Shown here in pieces: positions 1 through 8,783 of a DNA stretch of 64,000 bases. Made by a program: the position numbers and the translations under genes. The stretch's first letter is position 1, and every line of letters starts with the position of its first letter. Source of the stretch: Bacillus vallismortis (GTDB taxonomy: Bacteria; Bacillota; Bacilli; Bacillales; Bacillaceae); NCBI RefSeq assembly GCF_004116955.1, contig NZ_CP026362.1, positions 2,086,501-2,150,500 on the forward strand, written 5' to 3'. The notes under the pieces are model-generated. The model made no database searches and had not been told where the DNA came from. It saw only the letters and a list, made by a program, of their open reading frames with translations.

Positions 1-243
1 TTTTTCAGGTGAATATTTTTCAATAGCTTCATTAAATGCGATGAGCCCGATGCTGAACTCATCGTCTTTTTCATCTATATATCGTTTACAAACGGATGAA
101 ACCGTCTTTGCGATAAATGGCTTATATTGCTGTATTAATTGATTCTGCAGATCTTTATTGCCTTTTTGTATACTTTCAACCGTTTTTTCAAGCGTTTGCT
201 TCTTTTTTCCTAATTTAAACAAAAGGCTAAGCACTGGTTTCAC
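1..243 (-). CDS. sigI: RNA polymerase sigma factor SigI, N-terminal part
   Basis: Only the first 81 codons are inside the window; the gene runs off the left edge. Translation from a GTG at 243 gives MKPVLSLLFKLGKKKQ and later SVCKRYIDEKDDEFSIGLIA, which I recognise as B. subtilis SigI, the heat-shock and cell-wall-stress sigma factor of the sigma-70 family. The region includes the start of the core-binding domain. The GTG is chosen because GGAGG lies 8 to 9 bases upstream and no ATG fits the alignment. In B. subtilis rsgI, encoding its membrane anti-sigma factor, follows sigI; that would lie outside the window. Confidence 0.93.
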   Translation of the reverse strand, partial: MKPVLSLLFKLGKKKQTLEKTVESIQKGNKDLQNQLIQQYKPFIAKTVSSVCKRYIDEKDDEFSIGLIAFNEAIEKYSPEK

Positions 244-367
244 CTCAGTTCCTCCCTATAACTACTCATTAATGATAGCTAATTTGATAGGGATTCGCAA
301 AGGAGAAAAAGAAATATTGATTTCCAATGTCTCAATTATGACAAACCATTCTGACGTACTATACATG

Positions 368-398
368 ATTTCGTGCCTTTCTAGAGAATTAAGGGGGT
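368..398 (-). promoter_or_regulatory. Probable SigI-dependent promoter of sigI
   Basis: Reading leftward there is ACCCCC (398-393) and CGAAAT (373-368), 19 bases apart, about 120 bases before the sigI start. ACCCCC with a CGAA-type -10 is the pattern I recall for B. subtilis SigI promoters, so this is probably the autoregulatory promoter. Confidence 0.6.
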
Positions 399-475
399 TT
401 TATCAGTGTTTTTTGTAACAAAGCTGTTATAAAAATGTTATTTTATTTCGGCTATGAAAACGTTTCAAACATGAA

Positions 476-563
476 GAGACTCCGCTTTTTAGCAGAGTCT
501 CAGAACGATGCGAGGGTTTGTCGACATCTGAAACGCCGCTTTCTTCAAGCGGAGTCTTTCAGA
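476..563. repeat. Intergenic repeat end with two hairpins
   Basis: Two inverted repeats, GAGACTC/GAGTCTC (476-501) and one with stem CCGCTT/AAGCGG (532-563), flank a stretch matching the end of the dispersed element at 17012-17133 (GCGAGGGTTTGTCGACA followed by CTGAAA). The right hairpin abuts the ykoY stop codon and may end its transcription, although no U-run follows. The sequence AGACTCCGCTT appears in both hairpins in opposite orientation. Confidence 0.55.
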
Positions 564-1352
564 TTATGCCCTTTCCCGGCTGTTATTTTGTTCGTTTTGT
601 GTGCCCTCCGGCTGTTTTTTACCTGACATGAACCAGCCGCAAACCGCAATTGCCGCTAAGACAACCCAGAATATCAGCTTCCATGTTCCAGAATGGATAA
701 AGTGCTCGGAAACAATTGCGATGTCGTGATGGGCAAGTGTGTATAAAGCGAGCTTCACTCCGACCCAGCCGACAATGACAAAGGCTGCCGTTTCTAGGCT
801 TGGACGTTCCTTTAATAACTTAACAAACATTGAAGCCGCAAACCGCATGATCACCAGGCCAATGATTCCACCGGCCAATATGACGAGAAATTGTCCCCCG
901 TCAAGTCCGCCGATCTTCGGAAGTGAAGTTGCAGGAAGCGTAACCGCCAGCGCTACTGCCGCTAAGATAGAATCAACCGCAAACGCGATATCTGCCAATT
1001 CAACTTTTAAAACAGTCGGCCAAAAACCGCTTTGCTTCGTCTCTTTATGTGTGTCTTCTTTTTTAAATACGTATCTTTTCAATAAGTGGCTGATTGAGAT
1101 ATACAGCAAGTAGATCGCGCCAATCGCTTGAACCTGCCATACGTTGACCAAAAAAGAAATGGCGAATAAAGAGCCAAACCGCAGAACAAAAGCTCCTGCC
1201 AATCCATAAAATAAAGCCTTTTTTCTTTTTTCCTCCGGCAAATGTTTTACCATTACCGCCATCACTAACGCGTTATCAGCGGCCAAAATACCTTCCAGCC
1301 CGATCAAGACGAGAAGAACCCAACCATACTCCAATAATAATGCTGCATCCAT
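564..1352 (-). CDS. ykoY: TerC-family membrane protein YkoY
   Basis: About 262 residues from an ATG at 1352 (MDAALLLEYGWVLLVLIG), preceded by GGGGAGGG. The frame stays open further upstream, but that part coincides with the riboswitch and is not expected to be translated. Seven or so hydrophobic segments are visible. Acidic residues in EGILAADNALV and VELADIAFAVDS are the TerC-family signatures. Known: TerC/YkoY proteins act in Mn2+ efflux or metalation of exported proteins, and YkoY is Mn2+-induced through the leader RNA. The C-terminal tail is charged and probably cytoplasmic. Confidence 0.93.
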   Translation of the reverse strand: MDAALLLEYGWVLLVLIGLEGILAADNALVMAVMVKHLPEEKRKKALFYGLAGAFVLRFGSLFAISFLVNVWQVQAIGAIYLLYISISHLLKRYVFKKEDTHKETKQSGFWPTVLKVELADIAFAVDSILAAVALAVTLPATSLPKIGGLDGGQFLVILAGGIIGLVIMRFAASMFVKLLKERPSLETAAFVIVGWVGVKLALYTLAHHDIAIVSEHFIHSGTWKLIFWVVLAAIAVCGWFMSGKKQPEGTQNEQNNSRERA

Positions 1353-1419
1353 AAGTGATACCCTCCCCAAAAAGTTGTTTTCTTTCTCTTCATCCGATCT
1401 TATGACGGCCGGTCCATGC

Positions 1420-1565
1420 AAAAAAGACCTTTGCCGACATAAGGCAAAGGTCTTGCTAGACATGAATGAAGGCATGCCAACAAAGCCGATGGATCTCACA
1501 ATCCATGAAATGACGACTTTGTTTCCGGAACACAATCCGGACGCTACTCCCCTTTGGGATTTCAA
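1420..1565 (-). ncRNA. yybP-ykoY Mn2+ riboswitch with terminator
   Basis: The leader upstream of ykoY carries the conserved 5' element AAAGGGGAGTAGCGTCC (about 1560-1541) of the yybP-ykoY aptamer. It is followed by an intrinsic terminator: AAGACCTTTGCC, a 7-base loop, then GGCAAAGGTCTTTTTT (1454-1420). Known: this class binds Mn2+ and switches ykoY on by antitermination. Confidence 0.92.
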
Positions 1566-1586
1566 GAAATATGATTTTATACGTCA

Positions 1587-1615
1587 ATGATATGCGTAGC
1601 GCGATGATTTGTCAA
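1587..1615 (-). promoter_or_regulatory. SigA promoter of the ykoY leader
   Basis: TTGACA (1615-1610) and TATCAT (1592-1587) with a 17-base spacer. The -35 overlaps the ykoX stop codon, so ykoY is transcribed independently of ykoX. Confidence 0.75.
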
Positions 1616-2247
1616 CGCTTATTTTTTAAAAATACAGATAAGTCTTCGGCGTGCGCGCGTTTTTTCCTCTTTTTGATCAGCAAGTAGGCCACGAACAAAG
1701 CCAAAATGGCGATCCCGATCGGAAGCATGTATTGATCGAGAATAGAGCCGACTTCCTTCCAATTTTCACCGAGCTTCACACCGAGGTACACATATACAAA
1801 TGTAATGGGCAGCATGGCGATGAAAGTGTAAATCGAAAACACCCAAACGTTCATTTTTGCAATGCCGCACGGTATGGAGATCAATGTGCGGATGCCTGGC
1901 AAGAAACGGCCGCTAAAGGCCACAAAGCCCCCGTGTTTTTTAAAAAATTCATCCGACTTATCGAGGGCTTCAGGCTTAATGAAGAGGTACTTCCCGAAAC
2001 GCTCAAGAAACGGCCTCCCGCCGTATCGGCCTATCCAATATAGCGTGAGCGGGCCGGCCACTCCTCCGAGAGATCCTGCCAAAACAGCGCCGGCAAGCGT
2101 CATATCCCCTTTAGACACCCAATAACCCGCAAGCGGCAGGACGATTTCAGCAGGGATAAACTCAATACAGAGCGCCAGAAATATTCCAAAATAAGATAAG
2201 CTTTTAAATGCTTCTATCCAAGACATAACCAGTTCTTCGATATCCAT
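1612..2247 (-). CDS. ykoX: DedA/SNARE-associated family membrane protein YkoX
   Basis: A 211-residue integral membrane protein of the DedA (VTT) family. Family hallmarks are visible: EFIPAEIVLPLAGYW near the N terminus, the re-entrant GRFLPGIRTLISIPCGIAKM segment, and a terminal basic tail. Known relatives are lipid scramblase or proton-linked transporters; the role of YkoX is not known to me. I start at ATG 2247 (MDIEELVMSW), which follows AAAGGGAAG; an upstream ATG at 2277 has no ribosome-binding site. Confidence 0.88.
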   Translation of the reverse strand: MDIEELVMSWIEAFKSLSYFGIFLALCIEFIPAEIVLPLAGYWVSKGDMTLAGAVLAGSLGGVAGPLTLYWIGRYGGRPFLERFGKYLFIKPEALDKSDEFFKKHGGFVAFSGRFLPGIRTLISIPCGIAKMNVWVFSIYTFIAMLPITFVYVYLGVKLGENWKEVGSILDQYMLPIGIAILALFVAYLLIKKRKKRAHAEDLSVFLKNKR

Positions 2248-2450
2248 CACTTCCCTTTTTTCATCTTTATGTATCATACATTTTGTTTTTTTCGGAAAAC
2301 GTCAACATGATTTTAACACATATTTCACGGTCAGCTGAACTAAAAAAAGACCTCTTTCAATTTCTATGATCTCAAAGGCTGTAACTCTGCCGTTAAGCAG
2401 CCGATAATAATGAGAGTCAACAAGACTGGAACAACGGGGGGAATCTCCAT

Positions 2451-4856
2451 TTGGAAATACACGTATCGTATAATATAACACTCATATGTTTATCAATTCT
2501 AATTGCCTGTGCCGCAGCGTATATTTCCCTGGAACTGTCAAGGAAAGTCACCATTCATACAGGTTTAAAAAGTAAGATCTGGCTGATTGGCGGCTCACTT
2601 ATTATGGGATTCGGTATTTGGTCAATGCATTTTGTCGGGATGATGGCCGTCGATATCGACATGCCGATCCAATATGAATTCATGCCTTTAATTGCGTCCA
2701 TTGGCGCAGCTGTATCCGGATCATTTGTGTCCCTCTATTTTGTCAGCCGGCACATTCTTACATATTATAGACTGCTTACCGGGTCAGTTGTGCTTGGCGC
2801 GTCTATTGCATCTATGCATTATATCGGAATGTCTGCCATTTCCCGGGTAATGATTACGTACGAACCGCTTCTTTTTACAGCATCCATTCTGATTGCGATT
2901 GCGGCCTCTTTCGTCTCGTTAAAAATATTCTTTGACTTGGCCATGAAAAAACATTCTGATCACCTTATGATCTATAAAGTCATCAGTTCGATTGTAATGG
3001 GGATAGGCATTTCAGGCATGCAATATACAGGGATGCTTGCGGCAACTTTCCGTTTGGATATGGCACCGCCCGGAAGCCATATGGAAATCCATACGTTTCA
3101 TTGGTCGATTTTTGTTGCGTTAATTATTTTCTGTATTCAAACGCTATTGTTATTCAGTTCCCATGCCGATCGAAAGTTTATTAAACAAAGCGAACGCATA
3201 AAGGATAATGAACAGAGATTTGAGTCTTTGATCGTCCATAATATTGACGCCATCTTTATTTTATCATTAGAAGGTGAGATTATATCCTCTAATCACGCTG
3301 GCGAGGACATGATCAGAAAATTTGGATTCAACATGAAAAATTGGAAAGATTATACTTCAGAGAAATTCAAACAACTTTTTGAGCAGGTCAAACTAGATAA
3401 ACAAGCCATCAACAGTGACAGCGAACTAATCACTGAAAAAGGCCAGTTTCACTTAAATATTACGCTCATACCCGTTGAAGTTCATCAAGAGCTGGACAGC
3501 ATTTATGTCATTTGCAAAGATATGACAAAGCAGTATAGGGCAGAAAAAGAAATCCATAGAATGGCTCATTACGATTCACTTACAGATTTACCAAACAGAC
3601 GGCATGCCATCTCTCACTTAACAGAGGTGCTGAATCGCGAGCATACCTTGGATTATAACACCGTTGTCTTCTTTCTAGACTTAAATCGATTTAAAGTGAT
3701 AAACGATGCGTTAGGACATAATGTCGGTGATCAGCTGCTTCAGATGACAGCTAAACGCCTGTCATCTGTTGTACCTGATAATGGGTTTATCGCCCGTCTC
3801 GGCGGTGATGAATTTATTATTATATTGACTGACGCCAATACCGGAACAGGCGAAGCGGATAGTGTAGCAAGAAAAATAATCCAAAAATTCAAAAAACCTT
3901 TTAAGATTCAGGAGCATACACTTATTACATCTGTCAGTATCGGAATTGCGATATCACCGAAAGATGGGACGAACGGTCTTGAATTGATGAAAAAAGCCGA
4001 TATGGCGATGTATGCCGCCAAAGAGCGAAACAAAAGCAAATACAGATTCTATTCTTTTTCAATCGGCAACAAAGAAACGGTCAAGCTTAACCAAGAGATG
4101 GAGCTCAGAGAGGCAATAGAAAACGATCGATTTATCTTGCATTATCAGCCGCAATTCAGTGCAAAAAACCAAAAAATGACGGGTGCTGAGGCGCTGATAC
4201 GCCTTGTCACACCTGACGGACAGCTGCGTCCTCCCGGAGAATTCATCGGCGTTGCTGAAGAAACGGGTCTCATTATTGATATCGGAAAGTGGATTATAGA
4301 TGAAGCATGCAAGCAAGCAAGAGCCTGGTATGAGAAAGGCTTTGATCTTTCTGTCGCCATTAATATTTCCGCCAGACAGTTTCAATCCGAAGAACTGATT
4401 CCTCTGATCAAGGATACGCTTGATAAATACCAGCTCCCACCGCAGCTCCTGGAAGTGGAAGTGACAGAAAGCATGACAATGGACAATCTCGATCACTCCA
4501 AGAAGGTGTTGTCGTCTTTAACGGAATTAGGCATCAGGATCAGCATTGACGATTTTGGAACAGGGCACAGCTCCCTTAGCTATTTAAAGGACTTTCCGAT
4601 ACACAGGCTTAAAATTGACAAATCGTTTATCGACGATATTCAGACACATCCGAAATCAGAGCAAATTACCGGGGCGATTATTGCCATGGGACATCAGCTG
4701 TCTTTGCAGGTGATTGCTGAAGGCGTGGAAAACTCAGCCCAAAAACAGCTTCTTTACGAAAAAGGCTGTGACCATTTACAGGGCTTCTTTTTCAGCAGGC
4801 CGATACCGCCGGAACAACTCGAACAATTAATTCTCGAACAGCCGCCGCTTTCATAG
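2451..4856 (+). CDS. ykoW: MHYT-PAS-GGDEF-EAL signalling protein YkoW (DgcW)
   Basis: 801 residues from a TTG start preceded by a G-rich ribosome-binding site. The N-terminal ~235 residues are a seven-helix MHYT sensor with copies WSMHFVGM, ASMHYIGM and a degenerate SGMQYTGM. A PAS-like domain follows (~245-365), then a diguanylate cyclase domain with intact LGGDEF (G at ~451), then an EAL phosphodiesterase domain (EAL at ~580) keeping NISARQF, EVTES, DDFGTG and EGVE. Both catalytic sites therefore look intact. Known as B. subtilis DgcW, a c-di-GMP synthase. Whether synthesis or hydrolysis dominates cannot be judged from sequence. Monocistronic, with a terminator overlapping its end. Confidence 0.93.
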   Translation: MEIHVSYNITLICLSILIACAAAYISLELSRKVTIHTGLKSKIWLIGGSLIMGFGIWSMHFVGMMAVDIDMPIQYEFMPLIASIGAAVSGSFVSLYFVSRHILTYYRLLTGSVVLGASIASMHYIGMSAISRVMITYEPLLFTASILIAIAASFVSLKIFFDLAMKKHSDHLMIYKVISSIVMGIGISGMQYTGMLAATFRLDMAPPGSHMEIHTFHWSIFVALIIFCIQTLLLFSSHADRKFIKQSERIKDNEQRFESLIVHNIDAIFILSLEGEIISSNHAGEDMIRKFGFNMKNWKDYTSEKFKQLFEQVKLDKQAINSDSELITEKGQFHLNITLIPVEVHQELDSIYVICKDMTKQYRAEKEIHRMAHYDSLTDLPNRRHAISHLTEVLNREHTLDYNTVVFFLDLNRFKVINDALGHNVGDQLLQMTAKRLSSVVPDNGFIARLGGDEFIIILTDANTGTGEADSVARKIIQKFKKPFKIQEHTLITSVSIGIAISPKDGTNGLELMKKADMAMYAAKERNKSKYRFYSFSIGNKETVKLNQEMELREAIENDRFILHYQPQFSAKNQKMTGAEALIRLVTPDGQLRPPGEFIGVAEETGLIIDIGKWIIDEACKQARAWYEKGFDLSVAINISARQFQSEELIPLIKDTLDKYQLPPQLLEVEVTESMTMDNLDHSKKVLSSLTELGIRISIDDFGTGHSSLSYLKDFPIHRLKIDKSFIDDIQTHPKSEQITGAIIAMGHQLSLQVIAEGVENSAQKQLLYEKGCDHLQGFFFSRPIPPEQLEQLILEQPPLS

Positions 4857-4872
4857 CGACGGCTGTTTTTTT
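4839..4872 (+). terminator. Intrinsic terminator of ykoW
   Basis: The inverted repeat CAGCCGCCGCT/AGCGACGGCTG is followed by TTTTTTT. The stem includes the last codons and stop of ykoW. Confidence 0.85.
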
Positions 4873-4941
4873 ACCCATAAGTTACTACACATGAATCGTT
4901 CTCCACCTCTTCACACTAAAGAAAAAAAGGGGTTTATCGAT

Positions 4942-5826
4942 ATGCATACAATGTGGAAGGGATCGATCAGTTTCGGATTAGTAAACATCCCAATCAAGCT
5001 TTATGCGGCCACAGAAGATAAAGACATCAAGCTGCGCAGCCTCCATAAGGAGGATCACGCACCCATCAAATACGAAAAAATTTGCACGAATTGCGATAAA
5101 ACACTCGGTCCTGATGAAATTGTGAAAGGATATGAATATGTAAAAGGAAAATATGTTGTGCTGACGGACATAGATCTAAAAAGCTTAAAGCAGGAGCATG
5201 AGGAAAAAGCGGTTGAAATTGTTGACTTTGTTCAGCTTCAGGACATTGATCCGATTTATTTTAACCGCTCCTACTTTGTCGGACCCGGAGATAACGGCAC
5301 GAAAGCCTATACCCTTCTCCGTGAAGCGCTGCGTTCAACCGGAAAGATCGGCATCGCCAATATGACAATCAGATCGAAGCAGCAGTTAGCCATTCTCCGC
5401 GTTTATGAAAATTGTATCGTAATGGAGTCTATCCATTATCCTGATGAGGTCAGAAGCGCGGTCCATGTCCCGGGTGTACCGGATCAATCGAATGTAAATG
5501 ATAAGGAGCTGCAAACCGCGATCACATTAATAGATGAACTGACAGCTGAGTTTGAGCCGGAGAAATACGAGGATACGTACAGGCAAGCGCTGCTGCAAAG
5601 AGTCAACGACAAGCTCGAAAATAAGGAAACAGCCGTCACACCTGACAAAGCGCCTCCTCGTGAAGATGTCATTGATCTGGTCAGCGCCCTGCAAGCAAGC
5701 ATCGACAGAACAAGAAAGCCGAACCGGGAAAAACCGGCAGCAGAACCCGCACAAGCCGCTGAACCGAAAGGAGCCGGAGATAAAAAACAAAAAACGACTA
5801 GAAAAAAAGCCTCCGGCACGTCATAG
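4942..5826 (+). CDS. ykoV: NHEJ DNA-end-binding protein Ku
   Basis: Bacterial Ku. The protein begins MHTMWKGSISFGLVNIPIKLY, the family's N-terminal signature. A Ku beta-barrel core (~1-230) follows, then a lysine- and alanine-rich tail (EPKGAGDKKQKTTRKK) that in relatives binds DNA and LigD. ATG 4942 is preceded by AAAGGGG; an ATG at 4891 would add 17 residues but has no ribosome-binding site and falls before the family start. Ku homodimers hold broken DNA ends and recruit LigD, encoded three bases downstream. Known: the pair is made in the forespore and protects germinating spores. Confidence 0.93.
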   Translation: MHTMWKGSISFGLVNIPIKLYAATEDKDIKLRSLHKEDHAPIKYEKICTNCDKTLGPDEIVKGYEYVKGKYVVLTDIDLKSLKQEHEEKAVEIVDFVQLQDIDPIYFNRSYFVGPGDNGTKAYTLLREALRSTGKIGIANMTIRSKQQLAILRVYENCIVMESIHYPDEVRSAVHVPGVPDQSNVNDKELQTAITLIDELTAEFEPEKYEDTYRQALLQRVNDKLENKETAVTPDKAPPREDVIDLVSALQASIDRTRKPNREKPAAEPAQAAEPKGAGDKKQKTTRKKASGTS

Positions 5827-5829
5827 CCC

Positions 5830-7665
5830 ATGGCGTTCACCATGCAGCCCGTCCTTACTTCGTCACCGCCAATCGGAGCAGAATGGCACTACGAAATAAA
5901 ATATGACGGGTACCGCTGTATTCTCAGCATCCATTCAGCAGGTGTGACCTTAACCAGCAGAAATGGCTTGGCGCTTACCAGTACCTTCCCTGAAATCACG
6001 CAATTCGCCAAAACTGCCTTTCAGCATATGGAAAAAGATCTTCCGCTGACACTAGATGGCGAAATCGTATGTTTGGTGAACCCTTGCCGTTCAGATTTTG
6101 AGCACATTCAAGTACGGGGGCGTTTGAAAAGACCGGATAAAATCCAAGAAGCGGCCAATGCGCGGCCGTGCTGCTTTCTCGCCTTTGATTTGATAGAGCG
6201 CCGCGGAGAGGATGTATCGTCTCTTTCGTATCTGGATCGAAAAAAATCGCTGTATAGCCTGATGGCCGCCGCAAAGCTTCCTGCATCTCCAGACCCTTAT
6301 GCAAAGGAAGCTATTCAGTACACCCCCTCCTGCGACCATTTTGAATCGACCTGGGAGAAGGTTGTGAAATATGACGGAGAAGGAATTGTAGCGAAGAAAA
6401 CAAACAGCAAATGGCTTGAAAAGAAGCGGTCATCCGATTGGCTTAAATATAAAAACTTTAAACAAGCTTACGTTTGCATAACAGGGTTTAACCCCAATAA
6501 TGGATTTTTGACGGTGTCAGTGCTAAAACACGGCGTAATGACACCGATTGCCTCTGTCTCGCACGGAATGCGTGATGAGGAAAAAAACGCCATACGCGAG
6601 ATTATGGAACAGCATGGACATCGATCACCAACAGGCGAATTTACGCTTGAACCATCGATTTGCGCAACCGTTCAATACTTAACGATTCTCCAGGGCACAT
6701 TAAGGGAGGTATCGTTTGTCGGTTTTGAATTTCAAATGGATTGGAGCGAATGCACGTATGCCCAAGTCATACGCCATTCCAAAACCGTCCATCCGAAGCT
6801 TCAGTTCACAAGCCTGGATAAAGTCATATTTGAAAAGAATAAAAAAACAAAGGAAGATTTTATTCAGTACATGATTGAAGTCAGTGACTACCTGTTCCCA
6901 TTTCTGAAAGACCGTGCCGTCACCGTCATCCGCTATCCGCATGGATCTGGGAGCGAATCGTTTTTTCAAAAAAACAAACCGGACTATGCGCCGGATTTTG
7001 TTCAATCTTTCTATGACGGAAGCCATGAACATATCGTCTGCGAGGATATGTCCACTTTATTATGGCTTGCCAACCAGCTTGCTTTGGAGTTTCATGTTCC
7101 CTTTCAAACCATTAAAAGCAGGCGTCCGGCTGAAATTGTCATTGATTTGGACCCGCCCTCACGAGAGGACTTTCTTATGGCCGTGCAGGCTGCGAATGAA
7201 CTGAAGCGGCTGTTTGACTCCTTCGGTATCACATCATACCCGAAGCTGTCCGGCAACAAGGGCATCCAGCTTTATATTCCCTTGTCCCCTGAGGCATTTA
7301 CGTATAAAGAAACACGCCAATTCACACAGCTGGTGGCAGCGTACTGCACCAATGCATTTCCCGAGCTATTTACCACCGAACGCCTGATCAAAAACAGACA
7401 CGGCAAATTGTACCTTGATTACTTGCAGCATGCTGAAGGAAAAACGATTATTTGTCCTTATTCGACAAGAGGAAACGAGCTTGGCACTGTCGCAGCCCCG
7501 CTCTATTGGCACGAGGTCCAAACCTCCTTAATACCTTCTATGTTTACAATTGATACCGTCGTCGAACGGATTAGAAAGCAGGGCTGCCCTTTTTTTGATT
7601 TTTACCGCAGTCCGCAAGACGAACCTCTTAGCGCGATTTTACATCAGTTGAAAAAACAAAGCTGA
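5830..7665 (+). CDS. ligD: ATP-dependent DNA ligase/polymerase LigD
   Basis: 611 residues. The ligase domain comes first, with catalytic lysine K24 in EIKYDGYR and motif LDGEIV; the polymerase (AEP primase-type) domain follows from about residue 320 with VIDLDPP and SGNKGIQLYIPLS. This ligase-then-polymerase order without a nuclease domain is the Bacillus arrangement. It fills and seals ends in Ku-dependent repair. The ATG lies 3 bases after the ku stop and no clear ribosome-binding site is seen, which suggests translational coupling. Confidence 0.94.
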   Translation: MAFTMQPVLTSSPPIGAEWHYEIKYDGYRCILSIHSAGVTLTSRNGLALTSTFPEITQFAKTAFQHMEKDLPLTLDGEIVCLVNPCRSDFEHIQVRGRLKRPDKIQEAANARPCCFLAFDLIERRGEDVSSLSYLDRKKSLYSLMAAAKLPASPDPYAKEAIQYTPSCDHFESTWEKVVKYDGEGIVAKKTNSKWLEKKRSSDWLKYKNFKQAYVCITGFNPNNGFLTVSVLKHGVMTPIASVSHGMRDEEKNAIREIMEQHGHRSPTGEFTLEPSICATVQYLTILQGTLREVSFVGFEFQMDWSECTYAQVIRHSKTVHPKLQFTSLDKVIFEKNKKTKEDFIQYMIEVSDYLFPFLKDRAVTVIRYPHGSGSESFFQKNKPDYAPDFVQSFYDGSHEHIVCEDMSTLLWLANQLALEFHVPFQTIKSRRPAEIVIDLDPPSREDFLMAVQAANELKRLFDSFGITSYPKLSGNKGIQLYIPLSPEAFTYKETRQFTQLVAAYCTNAFPELFTTERLIKNRHGKLYLDYLQHAEGKTIICPYSTRGNELGTVAAPLYWHEVQTSLIPSMFTIDTVVERIRKQGCPFFDFYRSPQDEPLSAILHQLKKQS

Positions 7666-7718
7666 CTCACGTTCGAGCAGGGACGCCAGCCAGTATCATG
7701 AGGTTTGTCAACATGCGA

Positions 7719-7748
7719 AAGAGCTGACGATATAAGTCAGCTCTTTTT
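7719..7748. terminator. Bidirectional terminator between ligD and ykoT
   Basis: AAGAGCTGAC and GTCAGCTCTT form a stem flanked by A-rich and T-rich runs, serving convergent ligD and ykoT. The 30 bases before it (ATGAGGTTTGTCAACATGC) resemble a diverged end of the repeat at 17012-17133. Confidence 0.8.
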
Positions 7749-7751
7749 CGT

Positions 7752-8771
7752 TCAACTGTACTTTTTTTCTAGCCTCTCTTTTTCTTGACGCTGAAGCGGG
7801 CTCAGCGGCTCATTATACAAATCGATATCAATCGCATATTTCGGCCGCCTTTTCACTTCGGAAAAAATGGTTCCGATATACTCTCCGATGATCCCGATTC
7901 CCATTAATTGCAGTCCGCCCAAAAACCAAATGGAAATAATGAGCGACGTCCAGCCTGCGTTTGTATGGCCGAGCAGCTTTTGTATAAAGGCACCGACTCC
8001 CGCCACAGCGCTGAGGAGAAATAAAACAAAACCTAAAAGCGTAAAAAAGCGTATCGGCGCGACACTGAATGATGTAATCCCGTTAAAAGCGAATGAGAGC
8101 ATTTTTTTCAGCGGATACTTCGTTTTTCCGGCAAAGCGCTCCTTCCGGTCATACAAGACTTCGGCTGATCTAAAGCCGATCATGGGAACAATGCCTCTTA
8201 AAAACAGATTCGCTTCCGGATAGCGTGCAAGCTCTTCAAGCGATCTTTTATTCATTAAACGAAAATCAGCATGATTATAAATTAATTTAATTCCAAGCTT
8301 ATTCATGAGGCGATAAAATCCTAAAGCGGTCGTCCGCTTGAAAAAGGTATCGGTTTTTCTGCTGCGGCGGACACCGTAAACGATCTCGCACCCCTCATGA
8401 AACTTTAATATAAAATCCCGGATAACAGAAATGTCGTCCTGCAGATCAGCATCAATCGAAATCACGCAGTCAGATTTGTTCTTCGCTTTATGCAGTCCGG
8501 CTAAAAGCGCTCTTTGGTGCCCGACATTGCAGGCTAATTTTAAGCCCGTAATCTTCTTGTTTTTTATGCTCTCCATGGCAATCAAAGCCCAAGTGCGGTC
8601 TTTGCTGCCATCATCGACAAACAGGATTTTACTGTCTTCAGCGATTAATGTTTCTTCAATTAATCCGTCTATAACCCCTGTCAGCTGACGGCAGGTCTCT
8701 TGAAACACTTCCTCTTCATTGAAACACGGAACGACGATGGTTAACACTGGCTGTGGCTGTGGCTGTTTCAA
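7752..8771 (-). CDS. ykoT: GT2 glycosyltransferase YkoT (GtrB/DPM1-like)
   Basis: 339 residues from a TTG start behind AAGGAGG. The N-terminal GT-A domain shows VVPCFNEEE, FVDDGSKD and the metal-binding SIDADLQDD; two C-terminal membrane helices (~235-260, ~270-300) follow. This is the layout of undecaprenyl-phosphate glycosyltransferases that make a lipid-linked sugar on the cytoplasmic face. The upstream neighbour ykoS encodes a polytopic GT-C-like protein that could use this donor. The acceptor is unknown. Confidence 0.9.
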   Translation of the reverse strand: MKQPQPQPVLTIVVPCFNEEEVFQETCRQLTGVIDGLIEETLIAEDSKILFVDDGSKDRTWALIAMESIKNKKITGLKLACNVGHQRALLAGLHKAKNKSDCVISIDADLQDDISVIRDFILKFHEGCEIVYGVRRSRKTDTFFKRTTALGFYRLMNKLGIKLIYNHADFRLMNKRSLEELARYPEANLFLRGIVPMIGFRSAEVLYDRKERFAGKTKYPLKKMLSFAFNGITSFSVAPIRFFTLLGFVLFLLSAVAGVGAFIQKLLGHTNAGWTSLIISIWFLGGLQLMGIGIIGEYIGTIFSEVKRRPKYAIDIDLYNEPLSPLQRQEKERLEKKYS

Positions 8772-8783
8772 TCGATATCCTCC

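Noticed and set aside
1375..1590. 71-codon plus-strand frame over the ykoY leader
   Set aside because: The sequence is explained by the Mn2+ riboswitch and its promoter on the minus strand.
5552..5899. 115-codon frame bridging ku and ligD
   Set aside because: Shadow of two well-supported genes in another frame.
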